Shown in pieces: positions 62,708-64,000 of a stretch of 64,000 nucleotides of DNA. Positions within the stretch are counted from its first letter, which is position 1. Each line of letters starts with the position of its first letter. Source of the DNA: Mesobacillus jeotgali (GTDB taxonomy: Bacteria; Bacillota; Bacilli; Bacillales; Cytobacillaceae); the NCBI RefSeq assembly GCF_900166585.1, contig NZ_FVZC01000009.1:1499444-1563443 (forward strand). The letters are read 5' to 3'. The notes beneath the pieces were generated by a model, which saw only the letters and a program-made list of their open reading frames with translations, was not told where the DNA came from and made no database searches. The translations under genes and the position numbers were made by a program.

Positions 62708-63469
62708 TTAGCGGACACCATTGTCGTCGCCGTTTAAGGCAACTTGTTGGTTCTGGAACACTCTTACACGGAATTGCAATAAAGTTTTTTCAACAATATT
62801 CTGGAAGGTTCCTTCCTCAAATGGTTTATTGTTAGGTAAAGGATAACGATCTGTTGCTTCATCCCATTGAACAATGCTGCTGGATACTAGTTCACAGAAC
62901 GGAATCTGGTTGTAGAACTGGGTACTTACCTGATGGAACTGTGAAAGGTCACTGGACAGCAGCTGATCCTTTTCCGGAAAGCCATGTCCAAGGCTTTGTG
63001 CCCTGAAGAAGTCAAATTCTTCACGAGTATTGGGAGCAGGCAGAACTGGGGGAGTCAGGAAATCAGTTATAATTGTTACACACTCAAACGGTACATCCAC
63101 AGTCAGCGAGCGCATTTCTGAAGATACACAATCACTTTTTGCATGCGGACACGGCGTAGCATATTGGATATTTTTGCGGATAAATCCTTTAATGAATAAC
63201 GGGATTCCTGTAGCTGCGTCAGAAGTAGGTCCTATGAGTAATCTGCACTGAACGATTTTCACCCTTTTTTTGATATCCTTGATTTCAAGAACTGGATCAG
63301 GAAAATGGATGTTGGCAACTAAATGGTCTGTTACTGTAATATCTGCTAGAGTAACAGGAACTTTTGCAGTTGGAACTAAACCAGGTGTCGGTACATTCGT
63401 ACATTCGCTCTTGGAAGCCGACTGATTTACATTCACGCATCCGTGTTTACCTTTATGGTCATTAGTCAT
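62708..63469 (-). CDS. Spore-surface-type protein, paralog
   Basis: 253 aa. Elements in order: KVPVTLADITVTDHLVANIH, IKKRVKIVQCRLLIGPTSDA, LFIKGFIRKNIQYATPC, LTVDVPFECVTIITDF, FPEKDQLLSSDLSQFHQ, FCELVSSSIVQWDEATDRYP and a C-terminal FRVRVFQNQQVALNG. About 60% of positions look shared with the 61.6 kb gene. Cys residues at the N-terminus (KHGCVN, SECTN) are conserved in position. AAGGAGGAACAAAA precedes the ATG. Own terminator, so expressed separately. Confidence 0.77.
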   Translation of the reverse strand: MTNDHKGKHGCVNVNQSASKSECTNVPTPGLVPTAKVPVTLADITVTDHLVANIHFPDPVLEIKDIKKRVKIVQCRLLIGPTSDAATGIPLFIKGFIRKNIQYATPCPHAKSDCVSSEMRSLTVDVPFECVTIITDFLTPPVLPAPNTREEFDFFRAQSLGHGFPEKDQLLSSDLSQFHQVSTQFYNQIPFCELVSSSIVQWDEATDRYPLPNNKPFEEGTFQNIVEKTLLQFRVRVFQNQQVALNGDDNGVR

Positions 63470-63671
63470 TTTTGTTCCTCCTTTTTAAATTTCTTGTACA
63501 ATTTATCCTATTCCTACTAGCTTTTTTGGACTAGATGAATCAATCAGAGCAAATGCGGATTTTTAAGATTTTATCATGTTCTCTTCTTTATTTTTTCATT
63601 TTTCTATTTTAATTGGGTACTTGCACAATGGGACATACATTTTGCATACGATTCAAAAGGAGGTAGTTGAA

Positions 63672-64000
63672 ATGAACAATTATAATTATCTGGCAGTCGA
63701 CATAGGCAACAGCTGGTATAAAGTTTTGGCCTCTGATCATGGGGAACTAAGCGAATATCAAATGCCAAACGCCATCGCACTCTATGATGATGAGTTTTAT
63801 GAAAAGCCATATGACGAGGAAGATATTGACCTCGAAGAAAATTTGATCGTAGAAATAAAAAGCCCATCGATCGCAAACAAGAGAGAAATCTTTTATGCAG
63901 GAAAGGCAGCAGCCCGGCAGAGGAACGTCAGCTTAACCTCAAGCAACAATCAAAAAGCAGATGAAGACCGGACCTATATCCTTCTGTTCGCTGCTGCAGC
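63672..64000 (+). CDS. ParM/StbA-like actin-family protein (N-terminal part)
   Basis: The window ends after 109 codons. AAGGAGGTAGTTGAA precedes the ATG. The start YLAVDIGNSWYKVLASDHG is the phosphate-1 loop of the actin/Hsp70 fold as in ParM/StbA proteins: Asp-x-Gly-x-x followed by Lys. EIFYAGKAAARQR and RTYILLFAAA fit the same family. Such proteins build filaments that segregate plasmids or serve other roles; chromosomal copies occur in Bacilli. No second partition gene is visible upstream. Confidence 0.8.
   Translation, partial: MNNYNYLAVDIGNSWYKVLASDHGELSEYQMPNAIALYDDEFYEKPYDEEDIDLEENLIVEIKSPSIANKREIFYAGKAAARQRNVSLTSSNNQKADEDRTYILLFAAA

Overview
The window looks like chromosome from a low-GC, spore-forming member of the Bacillaceae. 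Evidence: a B. subtilis-type hutPHUIG operon with a HutP-style terminator, several spore coat/exosporium-type genes, RsbS/RsbT-like partner-switching genes, an RNPP-type peptide/receptor pair, SigX-like ECF sigma factors, many small Bacillus-type proteins, strong AGGAGG ribosome-binding sites and a T-box before argS. I see no rRNA, tRNA, insertion sequence, prophage or CRISPR array.

Layout. 0-15 kb: acetyltransferase, ABC exporter, undecaprenyl-diphosphatase, a membrane glycosylation cluster (GtrA, GT2, large membrane protein), an MFS exporter, a second FtsH-like protease, a MerR regulator, a hydrolase and a UDG-like protein, and an ECF sigma factor with its putative regulator. 15-21 kb: a nuclease-helicase fusion, then a secreted subtilisin next to an NprR-like receptor that is followed by a 29-aa signal pre-peptide. 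21-31 kb: a four-gene unit containing a stand-alone B12 domain with photoreceptor hallmarks and a PAS-STAS protein, an RsbR-type STAS protein, an RsbS/RsbT pair, threonine aldolase, small stress proteins and a LysM-NlpC/P60 wall hydrolase. 32-40 kb: DUF421/DUF1657 genes, a radical SAM/SPASM enzyme, a HesB-like protein, T-box/argS and a SigX-type sigma/anti-sigma pair. 40-50 kb: the selenium region. 50-57 kb: the hut operon and, divergent from it, an unassigned structured RNA. 57-63.5 kb: spore-surface genes with strong amino-acid repeats. The window ends inside a ParM-like gene.

The most striking content is a selenocysteine system. selB (48.3-50.1 kb) lies near two genes that each carry one in-frame UGA exactly where the family has its redox cysteine: a thioredoxin-like protein (UGA at 47031, giving a U-S-V-C motif) and an OsmC-like peroxidase (UGA at 40870-40868, reverse strand). 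Both UGAs are followed at bacterial-SECIS distance by a short hairpin with G in the apical loop. Ordinary gene callers truncate or drop both genes. selA, selD and the Sec tRNA are not in the window.

Two other genes are broken by frameshifts: a small ORF at an A8 run (28.3 kb) and a SAM methyltransferase (42.1-42.8 kb). They show either real decay or base-level sequence error, and are kept separate from the UGA cases, where the same frame continues across the stop.
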